Part shown: in pieces, positions 34,184 through 42,141 of the stretch
How positions within the stretch are numbered: position 1 is the first letter of the stretch
How the letters are laid out: each line of letters opens with the position of its first letter
Assembly (NCBI GenBank): GCA_006844765.1
Contig: SPJV01000075.1
Span: 1 to 64,000 of the forward strand
DNA length: 64,000 nt
Direction of reading: 5' to 3'
Origin: Alphaproteobacteria bacterium
Lineage (GTDB): Bacteria > Pseudomonadota > Alphaproteobacteria > UBA8366 > Aestuariispiraceae
Translations under genes and position numbers: made by a program
The notes under the pieces: generated by a model
What the model was told of the DNA's origin: nothing
Seen by the model: only the letters and a program-made list of their open reading frames with translations
The model's database searches: none

Positions 34184-35011
34184 ATGACGGACAAACTGAC
34201 CCGGCCGTTGCTGCTGGTCGGCTGCGGAAAGATGGGCGGCGCGATGGCTGCCGGTTGGCTGGACAGTGGCATCACCGGCGGTGGCGTCGTCATCGTGGAC
34301 CCGGTCGGTGGTGCGGAATTCCGTGACAATGACCAGGTCAGCATCTTCAAGGATGCGCAATCCCTGCCGGATGACCTGGAGCCGGAAGTCGTAGTGCTGG
34401 CGGTCAAACCGCAGCAGATGGATGCGATGCTGCCGGACTATGCCCGTTTCGCAGGCCCCGGATGCATGTTCCTGTCAGTCGCCGCCGGTAAGACAATCAG
34501 ATACTTCAAGGCGGCTCTGGGAGATCAGTCTGTCATCGTGCGGGCCATGCCGAATACCCCTGCCGCGATCGGGCAGGGCATTACGGTCATCTGTCCCAAT
34601 GCCAATTGCAGTGAAACCCAGGTTGCGCAGGCTGAGACGCTGCTCAGCGCTGTGGGGGAAGCCCATGCGGTGAAGGATGAAGCCTTGATTGATGCGGTTA
34701 CCGGCTTGTCCGGTGGGGGCCCCGCCTATGTCTTTTATATGATTGAATGCATGGCTGCTGCCGGAATTCGGGCAGGGTTACCCGAGGATCTGGCAAAACG
34801 CCTGGCGCTCGTCACTGTTGCGGGGGCGGGCCAGTTGGCCATCACCTCAGATGACGAACCGGCGCAATTGCGTAAGAATGTGACCAGTCCCAATGGGACG
34901 ACACAGGAAGCATTGGCGGTTCTGATGGACCCGGATAGTGGTCTTGGCCCCTTGATGCGGAAAGCGGTTGCGGAAGCAACGCGACGGTCAAAGGAACTGG
35001 CGGGATCGTGA
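34184..35011 (+). CDS. proC: Pyrroline-5-carboxylate reductase
   Basis: Last enzyme of proline synthesis, 275 residues, reducing pyrroline-5-carboxylate with NAD(P)H. The nucleotide fold begins LLLVGCGKMGGAMAAGWL; RAMPNTPAAIGQGITV and the signature AVTGLSGGGPAYVFYMIECMA are intact; the C-terminal helix region has KNVTSPNGTTQEAL. Length is standard. GGAG lies 10 bases before the ATG. It sits after the YbjN gene on the same strand and before the TetR-like gene, with about 110 bases in between. Confidence 0.96.
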   Translation: MTDKLTRPLLLVGCGKMGGAMAAGWLDSGITGGGVVIVDPVGGAEFRDNDQVSIFKDAQSLPDDLEPEVVVLAVKPQQMDAMLPDYARFAGPGCMFLSVAAGKTIRYFKAALGDQSVIVRAMPNTPAAIGQGITVICPNANCSETQVAQAETLLSAVGEAHAVKDEALIDAVTGLSGGGPAYVFYMIECMAAAGIRAGLPEDLAKRLALVTVAGAGQLAITSDDEPAQLRKNVTSPNGTTQEALAVLMDPDSGLGPLMRKAVAEATRRSKELAGS

Positions 35012-35120
35012 CGGCTTCCGCGTTCCAATCGTAATTCCCTTTCCGCGACAATATTGCCCCATTCCTGCCACGCCCTTCGTGTTACCCTTTCTGGTATGAG
35101 ATTGGGTTAGGAGATGGCTG

Positions 35121-35813
35121 ATGGCACGCAAGGCAACGAAATCGACCAAGAAGACCACCCCAACTGTGGATGCGCTCATTGACGCTTTCTTTCCACTGAT
35201 AGAATCAAAAGGGTGGCGTCAGACAGCATTCAGCGATGTTGCGGAGGCTGCCGGGATGGACCGGCCTGCCGCCCTGGCTCTTGTCGATGGCAAGGTGGAT
35301 CTCCTGCGCGCCTATATCCGCAGTATTGATGCGATGGTTCTGGGGGAAGATGGCGGCTATACGGACGAAGACACGCCGCGTGATCGGCTGTTCGATCTGC
35401 TGATGCGGCGGTTTGAGGCGATGGCGCCAAACCGGGCTGCCTTGGCTCGCCTCGCCAAAGATATTCTCAGCGACCCGTTTGCAGCCGCCTGTTTCGTCCC
35501 CGGTGCCAAACGGGCGATGGGCCGCTACCTGGAAGCTGCCGGTGTGGAGGCCAGAGGCCCCTTCGGCGGCCTTCGCGCCGATGGCTTATTGTTGATCTGG
35601 CTGGCGACCAATCGGGTTTGGGCGGAAGATGACAGTGAAGATCTCGCCCGGACAATGGCGGCATTGGACAAGAACTTAGCGCGGGCCGGTAAACCTGCGT
35701 CTTGGCTGGGGGCGCTGGAACGGCGCGCCGGTCCTTTGCGCAGTTGCAGCCAACGCCGCAGGCGGAAGGCTGATAACGATCCGGATGAGGGTGTAGAGGT
35801 TGCCTCCGCCTAG
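35121..35813 (+). CDS. TetR-family regulator
   Basis: Protein of 230 residues. A basic start (MARKATKSTKKTTPTVDALI) leads into an N-terminal helix-turn-helix: GWRQTAFSDVAEAAGMDRPA, then ALALVDGKVDLLRAYI, the TetR pattern with the second helix over the turn. The rest is helical and would bind a ligand and dimerise. It ends with a basic, low-complexity tail (RSCSQRRRRKADNDPDEG). AGGAG lies about 10 bases before the ATG. It directly precedes the phasin promoter; whether it acts on the PHB genes is unknown. Confidence 0.75.
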   Translation: MARKATKSTKKTTPTVDALIDAFFPLIESKGWRQTAFSDVAEAAGMDRPAALALVDGKVDLLRAYIRSIDAMVLGEDGGYTDEDTPRDRLFDLLMRRFEAMAPNRAALARLAKDILSDPFAAACFVPGAKRAMGRYLEAAGVEARGPFGGLRADGLLLIWLATNRVWAEDDSEDLARTMAALDKNLARAGKPASWLGALERRAGPLRSCSQRRRRKADNDPDEGVEVASA

Positions 35814-35830
35814 ACACGTCGTGTTGCGGT

Positions 35831-35864
35831 TTTCGATTGCCAGCGTGTTTCGATTGCCAGCGTG
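35831..35864 (+). repeat. Perfect 17-bp tandem duplication upstream of the phasin promoter
   Basis: TTTCGATTGCCAGCGTG occurs at 35831-35847 and again at 35848-35864, followed by a further TTTCG. It ends eight bases before the phasin -35 box, so it could add a binding site for an activator or simply be a replication slip. Confidence 0.95.
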
Positions 35865-35872
35865 TTTCGTCC

Positions 35873-35926
35873 TTGACGAGTTATGTTGCAGTGCAATATA
35901 AGCAGAGAAATGTTGCATTGCAGCAT
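35873..35926 (+). promoter_or_regulatory. Phasin promoter with two PhaR-type operators
   Basis: A -35 TTGACG (35873-35878) and -10 TATAAG (35897-35902) are 18 bases apart. The spacer holds ATGTTGCA-G-TGCAATAT (35883-35899), an 8-1-8 palindrome with one mismatch. A second site, ATGTTGCA-T-TGCAGCAT (35910-35926), lies just downstream, centre to centre 27 bases. A repressor on these sites would block RNA polymerase. PhaR, encoded 2 kb away, is the obvious candidate because PhaR proteins are known to bind TGC-rich sites at phasin promoters. Confidence 0.75.
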
Positions 35927-36016
35927 AATCTTGTCGGCGGGTTGCCCCAAGGTTTGCAGCGCGATCCGGATGGCGGCCCTATCCCGGGGCCCATCCTATT
36001 TGGAGAGAAACTCGAC

Positions 36017-36538
36017 ATGGCTAAGAAAGCGCAACCGAACTTCTTTGACCCGAAGAACAATCCGTTCCTCGATCCCAAGAACAATCCGTTTTTGGACCCG
36101 GAAAAGAACCCGCTTCTGAACAACCCGATGCTCAGCAAGGAATTTGGCGCTGGCATTGCTATGCCGAATGCCAACCCGAAGATGGTTGAAGATCTGATGG
36201 CCGCACAAAAGTCCAATTTTGAGGCGTTGGCTGAAGCGAACAAGACGGCGGTTGAAGGCTTTCAAGCGGTCTTCCAACGACAGACGGAAATCCTGCGGGA
36301 ATTGACTGAGGAAGCAACGGCAGCGGCACAAGAGCTCTCTGCTACCGGTGCGCCGGACGCCATGATCGCCGGTCGGATCGATCAGGTTAAGGACCTGATG
36401 AAACAGTCGGTTTCCAATGTCCGTGAGATGTCAGAAATGATCGCCAAGTCTCAAGGCGAAGCTTTCGATATTCTGAATGATCGGGCTGCAGAGAACCTTG
36501 AAGAACTGAAAGCGGCAGTAAAGACCTTGAAGGCCTGA
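36017..36538 (+). CDS. Phasin
   Basis: PHB granule surface protein of 173 residues. The helical phasin domain spans about residues 50-170 (MVEDLMAAQKSNFEALAEAN, then KTAVEGFQAVFQRQTEILRE). The N-terminus is unusual: MAKKAQPNFFDPKNNPFLDP, then KNNPFLDPEKNPLLNNP, in which the unit KNNPFLDP is nearly repeated; the DNA repeats in a 24-base rhythm at about 36053-36124. The start is ATG 36017; the frame is open upstream through the promoter but that is not coding. It is preceded by two PhaR-type operators and followed by a strong terminator. Confidence 0.9.
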   Translation: MAKKAQPNFFDPKNNPFLDPKNNPFLDPEKNPLLNNPMLSKEFGAGIAMPNANPKMVEDLMAAQKSNFEALAEANKTAVEGFQAVFQRQTEILRELTEEATAAAQELSATGAPDAMIAGRIDQVKDLMKQSVSNVREMSEMIAKSQGEAFDILNDRAAENLEELKAAVKTLKA

Positions 36539-36565
36539 CGCGTTCTTCGATCCTCAGATGAGTTA

Positions 36566-36601
36566 AAAAACCCCGGCTGGAGTATCCTCGCCGGGGTTTT
36601 T
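36566..36601. terminator. Terminator between phasin and lipoprotein genes
   Basis: AAAAACCCCGGC (36566-36577) pairs with GCCGGGGTTTTT (36590-36601) around a 12-base loop. A-tract on the left and T-tract on the right make it work for both strands, ending the phasin transcript and that of the convergent lipoprotein gene. Confidence 0.93.
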
Positions 36602-36612
36602 CTTTGGCTATG

Positions 36613-37251
36613 CTATTCCAAGACTGGTGCGGGTCGTAGCGGCTGCGGTTCCGTAATCAGCTTGTTTTCCTCCACCACAGAGGAGGGCACGCGCGGTGCA
36701 TAGGTTTGGTTGGTCGTTCCATATTGCGCCAGACTGTTTTCTTCCATTTTCAGCGCTGGTGAGACGATAATATCGATCTCGGCCCCATTTTCGAAGGGAA
36801 GGATCCGAACGGTCGCAAAGCGCGGGCCTTGAACATAAGTGATCGAGGTCCGCCGAGACCGAACGATGGCTGTTTCCCGCCATCCGTAATTTGGCATGTT
36901 CAGCCGCATATATTCGACGATCTGAACGGGTTGGAACCCTTCGGTCATCATCACGATCTGACCGGTCCATTTGTCATCATCGCCGACAATAACAGTATCG
37001 GACAGAATGACCTGCGCTTCTTTTGGAACCGGCAAGCCGGGGACCGTCAGGACATTGGGTGGCATCTCGGCGGGTGGTTGCGGCGCGCTTGGGTCGACAC
37101 TGGCCGGCGCGACCGATCCCGCGCTGGCTGTCAGGCCGCGCGTGCCATACGGCGTGTTGACTCCGCTATTCAGGCAACCGCCCAGCAGTAACGCGGTCAT
37201 CAGAACCACGCCCGTACGAGGGGAGGTCAAATATTTCTTCCAATCCGCCAT
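36613..37251 (-). CDS. Putative lipoprotein
   Basis: Protein of 212 residues. After MADWKKYLTSPRTGVVLMTA comes the lipobox LLLGGC, so the cysteine at about residue 26 should be acylated and the protein anchored to a membrane. The mature part has a Pro/Ala-rich linker (APASVDPSAPQPPAEMPPN) and then a folded domain with DTVIVGDDDKWTGQIVMMTE and VEYMRLNMPNYGWRETAIVR. I do not recognise the family. The start is MADWKKY; the frame is open for 21 more codons but those do not resemble a signal. It converges on the phasin gene across a shared terminator. Confidence 0.75.
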   Translation of the reverse strand: MADWKKYLTSPRTGVVLMTALLLGGCLNSGVNTPYGTRGLTASAGSVAPASVDPSAPQPPAEMPPNVLTVPGLPVPKEAQVILSDTVIVGDDDKWTGQIVMMTEGFQPVQIVEYMRLNMPNYGWRETAIVRSRRTSITYVQGPRFATVRILPFENGAEIDIIVSPALKMEENSLAQYGTTNQTYAPRVPSSVVEENKLITEPQPLRPAPVLE

Positions 37252-37381
37252 GGCTTTAGCCCCTTCACGGCAAAATTTGATTGCGTAACGCGGCATAAAG
37301 TACCGATTCGCCACGATTGGAAAATGTTATTCAAGAATTAAGCCAATATTCGCAAATATTCAAAGATAGAGTGATGGAAAG

Positions 37382-38269
37382 TTAATCTTTCTTTGACCTA
37401 AAGACATTCGCGCGCACCAAAAGTGCCTGCGCATTTTTATATGTAGGCACCTCCAGCGCGTGACCATCCAGAAAGGCGCGGTCCTGTCCTTGCGCGCGGG
37501 CGGCATCGAAAGCGGCGACAACGCGTCCGGCAGTCTCAATCTCAGTCGCTGACGGAGTGAGTGCTGTATGGATGGCAGGTATATGGTTCGCGTCGACAGC
37601 GCTTTTCGCCTTATAGCCCAATGTTTTTGCGAAACTGATTTCGGCAGCAAGCCCATCAAGATCGCGCCAGGTATAGGGGCAGTCGATGGCGGCCACGCCG
37701 GCGGCAACACAATCGACCAGAAAGCGTTCTCGAACATGGCGCAGCGCCAATCCGCTGCGGTCTCGATCCGCCCCCAGATCGGCGGCCATGTCTTCAGAAG
37801 CGACCAGGCACGCCTCGACAGCGGGGTGGGCGGTTGCGATCTCATAGCTTTGGCGCAGGGCTGCTGCGGTTTCGATATTGGGAATCAGACGATAGACACT
37901 GGATATTTCTGCTTGCGCGTCGAAGTCTTCAATTGCCTTTGCGACCAGATGCACATCCTGCGGTCCACGGGTCTTAGGGAAGGCAATGCGACGGATGCCG
38001 GCGGAGAGCGCCGCCGCGAGATCTAAGGGGCCATCAGGATCGAAAATCGGGTTTATTCTAACGGCGACCTCGATCCCAGCGGCTCGAAACGCCTCGGTCA
38101 GTTCCGGAAGGCGCCTGCGTCCTTCCGGTCGACGTTCCGGTGGCGTGAAATCCTCAAACTCAAGAATCACGACATCCGGGCAGGCTTTTAGGGCCGCCGC
38201 TGCGGCCGCGTCGTCGATTGAGGATACAAAGAGCCAGGATCTGAGCGCCGGGGTATCCCGCATTGTCAC
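37382..38269 (-). CDS. CitE-like CoA ester lyase / aldolase
   Basis: TIM-barrel protein of 295 residues of the HpcH/HpaI and citrate-lyase beta group. It opens RSWLFVSSIDDAAAAAALKA, has VVILEFEDFTPPERR where the group usually has a LDLEDAVP-type block, then VRINPIFDPDG, metal-binding Glu in IPNIETAAAL and Asp in VASEDMAADLG. C-terminal YTWRDLDGLAAEISFAKTLG is also usual. Substrates in the group are CoA esters such as malyl- or citramalyl-CoA; which one here is open. It follows phaR by 13 bases and is likely on the same message. GTG 38269 or ATG 38263 can serve as start. Confidence 0.82.
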   Translation of the reverse strand: MTMRDTPALRSWLFVSSIDDAAAAAALKACPDVVILEFEDFTPPERRPEGRRRLPELTEAFRAAGIEVAVRINPIFDPDGPLDLAAALSAGIRRIAFPKTRGPQDVHLVAKAIEDFDAQAEISSVYRLIPNIETAAALRQSYEIATAHPAVEACLVASEDMAADLGADRDRSGLALRHVRERFLVDCVAAGVAAIDCPYTWRDLDGLAAEISFAKTLGYKAKSAVDANHIPAIHTALTPSATEIETAGRVVAAFDAARAQGQDRAFLDGHALEVPTYKNAQALLVRANVFRSKKD

Positions 38270-38282
38270 ATCCGGCTTGTTC

Positions 38283-38897
38283 TTATTTCTTGGAGATTTC
38301 GTTCAGTTGCTTCTGCATCTCAGCGAGTTGCTGCTGAAGTTGCCCGACCTTGTCGGTTTCGCCTGCGCTAGCGGCTGGTGTTCCACTCGACGCAGGGGCG
38401 GGACCATCTTGTTCCTCGCCGCCCGCAGCGAAAGGCGTGAACAGGCGCATGGTCCGTTCCATCATTGCCATGTTCTGCTTGCCGACCTCTTCCAAGCCAC
38501 CGAAGGGAAAAACGCCGATAGAGCCACCCATCACTTCGCGCATCTTCTCTTGGTTTTCGGAAAAGGCGCGCATGGACATCTCAAGATACTGCGGCAACAT
38601 CATTTGCGGCATGTTATCGCCATAGAATCCGATTAACTGACGCAGGAAGGCGATCGGCAGAAGATTACCGGTCCCCTTGGTTTCTTCTTCAACGATGATC
38701 TGGGTGAGCACGCCCCGGGTGATATCGTCCCCGGATTTGGCATCAAAGACAGTGAATTCGATGCCTTCTTTTACCATGGCGCACAGATCGTCGAGGGTCA
38801 CATAGCTCGACGTCGCCGTATTATAGAGGCGCCGGTTCGCGTACTTCTTGATTGTAACCGTGCCGTCTGTGCCGGGACCGTTTTTTCGTTCGACCAT
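38283..38897 (-). CDS. phaR: PHB synthesis regulator PhaR
   Basis: DNA-binding repressor of 204 residues that also senses PHB granules. The N-terminal domain has VTIKKYANRRLYNTATSSYV followed by TLDDLCAMVKEGIEFTVFDA, the standard PHB/PHA accumulation regulator DNA-binding domain, then DDITRGVLTQIIVEEE. The second domain has PIAFLRQLIGFYGDNMPQMM and LPQYLEMSMRAFSENQEKMR. The C-terminus is a Gly/Ala linker and a coiled coil (KVGQLQQQLAEMQKQLNEIS). GGAG lies before the ATG. TTGCA-type palindromes occur in front of it and at five other places in the window, so it is probably self-regulated. Confidence 0.96.
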   Translation of the reverse strand: MVERKNGPGTDGTVTIKKYANRRLYNTATSSYVTLDDLCAMVKEGIEFTVFDAKSGDDITRGVLTQIIVEEETKGTGNLLPIAFLRQLIGFYGDNMPQMMLPQYLEMSMRAFSENQEKMREVMGGSIGVFPFGGLEEVGKQNMAMMERTMRLFTPFAAGGEEQDGPAPASSGTPAASAGETDKVGQLQQQLAEMQKQLNEISKK

Positions 38898-38954
38898 ATA
38901 GATGCTCCGAATAGCCGGTTTTCAGGGGAATATTCCGCACCTGCTCAATGAATA

Positions 38955-38965
38955 CTGCACTGCAA
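38955..38965. promoter_or_regulatory. PhaR-type operator between phaR and the PhaC-like locus
   Basis: CTGCA-C-TGCAA is a 5-1-5 palindrome with one mismatch at the outer pair. It lies about 60 bases before the phaR start and about 90 before the start of the divergent gene at 39053, so a single bound dimer could affect both directions. A weaker GTGC-N6-GCAC pair follows at 38975-38988. Confidence 0.6.
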
Positions 38966-39052
38966 AGCAGGGCGGTGCAATACCGCACAGAATGCGTCGG
39001 CGCATCGGTGAGGGTGCTGGCAGGTTAGACGCTTGGCCATTATACTGGACCA

Positions 39053-39532
39053 ATGAGCACGCAGGATAAGTCTGGAAACACCGCAGCGAGCGGCGAGAGC
39101 GGAGCCGATGGGCCTCCTGAAGACCTCGCTGATCTCTCGCGTCGGTTTGTCGGTCTGTGGCAGGAACAAGTCGGCCTGATGGCTCAAGACCCGGCAACAG
39201 CGCAAGCAATGGCGCAGGCAACGGCGGCGATGAGCCAGATGTTCTCTAATCTCTGGGGCGGTGCTGCCGGGGGAATACCGTTCCCCATGCCTTCTCAGGG
39301 AATGCCGCCGGGTATGTCGCAGGGAATGCCCGAACAGCAGCAGGGGGGAAAGAGCGATGACGCGTCTGGGACCGAGGCCACTGCCCCTGCATCTGGCGAG
39401 CGCGACCGGCTTTTATCTGAGCTGTCTGAGCGCATCGAACGCCTGGAGCAACGGATCGTCGATCTGGAATCCGGTGCTGACGGGAAAGGCGGCAGCGCTG
39501 GAAAAAAGCCGCGCGCAAAGCGGAAATCCTGA
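39053..39532 (+). CDS. Small acidic coiled-coil protein of the PHB locus
   Basis: Protein of 159 residues with no name I can give. The N-terminal part has EDLADLSRRFVGLWQEQVGL, then MAQDPATAQAMAQATAAMSQ, helical and phasin- or PhaE-like in character. A Met/Pro/Gly/Gln segment follows (PMPSQGMPPGMSQGMPEQQ), and the end is a clear coiled coil ERDRLLSELSERIERLEQRI with a basic tail (KKPRAKRKS). It is divergent from phaR and its last 176 bases overlap the start of the PhaC-like gene in another frame. A role as partner of the PhaC-like enzyme or in granule binding is an inference from place and composition. Confidence 0.65.
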   Translation: MSTQDKSGNTAASGESGADGPPEDLADLSRRFVGLWQEQVGLMAQDPATAQAMAQATAAMSQMFSNLWGGAAGGIPFPMPSQGMPPGMSQGMPEQQQGGKSDDASGTEATAPASGERDRLLSELSERIERLEQRIVDLESGADGKGGSAGKKPRAKRKS

Positions 39533-40583
39533 TCTCCCTGCATTCACAGGCGCCGTTGATGAAGAACTGCGTCGGCGGCTCAGCCAAATGTTGGATGGGG
39601 TTGAGGTCTATCGAGGCCACCCATATCGCCGCGACATACCCGACCCAGACATCCTATGGACAGAAGGCACGACGCGGGTTTTGGACTTCCGGCGCTTTCG
39701 AGACGGTAAAAAGCGCGGGGCGCCGATCTTTCTGATCCCGTCCCTGGTCAACCGTGCCTATATCCTGGATTTATCCGCGGAAACGAGCCTGTGCCGCTGG
39801 CTGGCCAGTGAGGGGTTTGATGTTTTCCTGGTCGACTGGGATGCGCCGGGGGAGCAAGAGATGGCGTTCACCCTGAGCGACTATATCGCGCGCTTGGACC
39901 GCGCGGCACGTGCCGTTAGTCAGTCGCTTGATGAACAAGCACTATTCTATGCCGGCTATTGCATGGGCGGGCTCCTAGCACTTGCGGCGGCGGAGCGGGC
40001 GGGAGACGCGTGTTCAGGCTTGGCGCTTTTGGCGACGCCGTGGGACTTTCATGCGGAGCAGGTGGAACATGCGCGAATGCTGGGACGGTTGGCTGGTATA
40101 TTCGAGCCGTTGATCGCCTCAACCGGTGGTCTGCCGGTGGATGTTCTGCAATCGCTTTTCGCCGGCGTGGATCCGCTGCTTGGTTTTAGAAAATTCGCGG
40201 CATTCTCAAAACTAACATCCCAATCTCAGAAGGCTGACGCCTTCGTTGCGCTGGAGGATTGGTTGAATGATGGCATCGCGCTGGCAGGGCCGGTGGCGCG
40301 GGAATGCTTGGCCGGGTGGTATGGGGATAATACGCCTGGCCGGGGCGAATGGCGGGTGGATGGTGCTGCGGTCCGACCGGAACTTTTCAATAAGCCGAGC
40401 TTGGCGTTGATCCCATCCGGTGACCGCATCGTGCCGCCGGCTTCCGCCATGGGGCTTGCCGAGCGCTTACCAAGGGTTACCATCTCGATGCCGAAGGCTG
40501 GCCATATCGGCATGGTCGTCGGATCACGTCGCCTGACAGCGGCTTGGGAGCCACTTCGAAACTTTATTTTGTCTGCCGTCTGA
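39357..40583 (+). CDS. PhaC-like alpha/beta hydrolase (PHA synthase-type)
   Basis: Protein of 408 residues. The catalytic triad can be read: C202 in YAGYCMGGLLAL (G-x-C-x-G, the PHA synthase form of the lipase box), D356 in PSGDRIVPP and H383 in GHIGMVVG. The early part RRDIPDPDILWTEGTTRVLD and PIFLIPSLVNRAYILDLSAE, then FDVFLVDWDAPGEQ, match PhaC-type proteins. It is shorter than class I synthases and may be a class III-like or side-branch member. The start is ATG 39357 with AGGGGGGAA upstream, inside the previous gene; the next in-frame ATG (39588) would cut off conserved-looking sequence. phaA follows after about 180 bases. Confidence 0.8.
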   Translation: MTRLGPRPLPLHLASATGFYLSCLSASNAWSNGSSIWNPVLTGKAAALEKSRAQSGNPDLPAFTGAVDEELRRRLSQMLDGVEVYRGHPYRRDIPDPDILWTEGTTRVLDFRRFRDGKKRGAPIFLIPSLVNRAYILDLSAETSLCRWLASEGFDVFLVDWDAPGEQEMAFTLSDYIARLDRAARAVSQSLDEQALFYAGYCMGGLLALAAAERAGDACSGLALLATPWDFHAEQVEHARMLGRLAGIFEPLIASTGGLPVDVLQSLFAGVDPLLGFRKFAAFSKLTSQSQKADAFVALEDWLNDGIALAGPVARECLAGWYGDNTPGRGEWRVDGAAVRPELFNKPSLALIPSGDRIVPPASAMGLAERLPRVTISMPKAGHIGMVVGSRRLTAAWEPLRNFILSAV

Positions 40584-40630
40584 TAATTGAACAGATGCTG
40601 CAGAATGTCGCGTTGCCGATGTCGTCTCTC

Positions 40631-40660
40631 TTGATTATGTTGCGCTGCAGCATGATATGG
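40631..40660 (+). promoter_or_regulatory. phaA promoter with PhaR-type operator
   Basis: ATGTTGCG-C-TGCAGCAT (40637-40653) is an 8-1-8 palindrome with two mismatches. It sits directly after TTGATT (40631-40636, possible -35) and before ATATGG (40655-40660, weak -10), the same operator-in-spacer layout as at the phasin promoter. A half site ATGCTGCA lies upstream at 40595-40602. Confidence 0.6.
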
Positions 40661-40762
40661 AGAGGGCACGGATGATAGGTCGGCAGACCTATTTCCGCGC
40701 GAATGTCATGCGGGGAGACTGGGTTCACAAACGGGGCCCGGCGAAAACGGAGGAAAGCATCC

Positions 40763-41938
40763 ATGACCAATATCGTCATTGCCTCGGCGGCGCGTACGCC
40801 GGTTGGCGCCTTTAACGGCTCGCTCTCAAGCGTTGCCGCATCCAGTCTCGGCGCTGCCGCGATCAAAGAAGCCCTTAGCCGCGCCAAAGTCGACGCTTCG
40901 GAAGTTGATGAAGTCATTATGGGTCAGATTCTGGCCGGTGGGACGGGTCAGAACCCGGCACGTCAGGCCGCAATGGAAGCCGGTGTACCGCAGGAAGCAA
41001 CTGCCTATCAGATGAATCAGCTTTGTGGCTCGGGCCTGCGCACGGTTGCGCTGGGCATGCAGTCAATCATGGCGGGCGATGCTGACATTATCGTCGCCGG
41101 TGGTCAGGAAAGCATGAGCCAGGCTCCGCATGCGGCGTATCTGCGCAGTGGTCAAAAGATGGGTGACCTCAAATTCATTGATACCATGCTGAAGGATGCT
41201 CTGATGTGCTCTTTCAATGGCTATCACATGGGTGTCACGGCAGAGAATGTCGCTCGCCAGTGGCAGCTGACCCGCGATGAGCAGGATGCTTTCGCGGCTC
41301 AGTCGCAACAGAAGGCTGAAGCGGCGCAGAAAGCCGGCAAGTTCGCCGATGAAATCGTTCCCTTCACGGTCAAGACCCGCAAGGGCGAAACGGTCGTTGA
41401 TACGGATGAGCATCCCAAGCATGGCACGACGGCGGAAAGCCTCGGCAAGCTGCGCCCGGCCTTCGACAAGGAAGGCACGGTCACGGCAGGGAATGCTTCA
41501 GGCATCAATGATGGGGCTGCGGCCGTTGTCCTGATGACAGCCGAAGAAGCCGAACGCCGCGGGATTACCCCGATGGCTCGCATTGTTTCTTGGGCCACGG
41601 CGGGTGTTGATCCGGCCATCATGGGGACCGGTCCAATCCCGTCGTCCCGCAAGGCTTTGGAGAAAGCCGGCTGGTCCGTCGAAGATCTCGATCTGGTTGA
41701 GGCCAATGAGGCCTTCGCGGCACAAGCCTTGGCGGTCAATAAGGATATGGGTTGGAACCCGGAAATCGTTAACGTCAACGGTGGTGCCATTGCGCTTGGC
41801 CACCCGGTTGGCGCCAGCGGCAACCGTGTTCTCAACACGTTGCTGCATGAAATGAGCCGCCGCGATGCCAAGAAAGGCCTCGCCACGCTCTGCATCGGCG
41901 GCGGCATGGGCATTGCCATGTGCATTCAGCGCGATTAA
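40763..41938 (+). CDS. phaA: Acetyl-CoA acetyltransferase (beta-ketothiolase)
   Basis: Thiolase of 391 residues joining two acetyl-CoA to acetoacetyl-CoA, the first step of PHB synthesis. Catalytic C88 is in NQLCGSGLRT, H347 in GHPVGASG and C377 in LCIGGGMGIA. Start at ATG 40763 with GGAGG upstream; the frame is open 20 codons earlier across the leader. It follows the PhaC-like gene, has a PhaR-type operator before it and an intrinsic terminator after it. The partner reductase phaB is not in the window, so it must lie elsewhere or be replaced. Confidence 0.97.
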   Translation: MTNIVIASAARTPVGAFNGSLSSVAASSLGAAAIKEALSRAKVDASEVDEVIMGQILAGGTGQNPARQAAMEAGVPQEATAYQMNQLCGSGLRTVALGMQSIMAGDADIIVAGGQESMSQAPHAAYLRSGQKMGDLKFIDTMLKDALMCSFNGYHMGVTAENVARQWQLTRDEQDAFAAQSQQKAEAAQKAGKFADEIVPFTVKTRKGETVVDTDEHPKHGTTAESLGKLRPAFDKEGTVTAGNASGINDGAAAVVLMTAEEAERRGITPMARIVSWATAGVDPAIMGTGPIPSSRKALEKAGWSVEDLDLVEANEAFAAQALAVNKDMGWNPEIVNVNGGAIALGHPVGASGNRVLNTLLHEMSRRDAKKGLATLCIGGGMGIAMCIQRD

Positions 41939-41971
41939 CAAACTACACGCTGGTAAGACAAGATCATTGAG

Positions 41972-42007
41972 GAAAGCCGTCTCCTTTGAGGCGGCTTTCT
42001 TCTTTCT
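41972..42007 (+). terminator. Intrinsic terminator after phaA
   Basis: GAAAGCCGTCTC (41972-41983) pairs with GAGGCGGCTTTC (41988-41999) around CTTT, one G-T pair included. A T-rich tail TTCTTTCT follows. Confidence 0.85.
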
Positions 42008-42141
42008 CACGGTCCAAAAATCATGCTGTCCTAAGCCAACATTCATAATCGTCACGAAGTTCAAGTTTCATCTTTTAAATGTCGATCTGGTAGAGGATAC
42101 TTTTTATAGATAGTAGCGTTAGGATACAGGGACAAAGGAAC

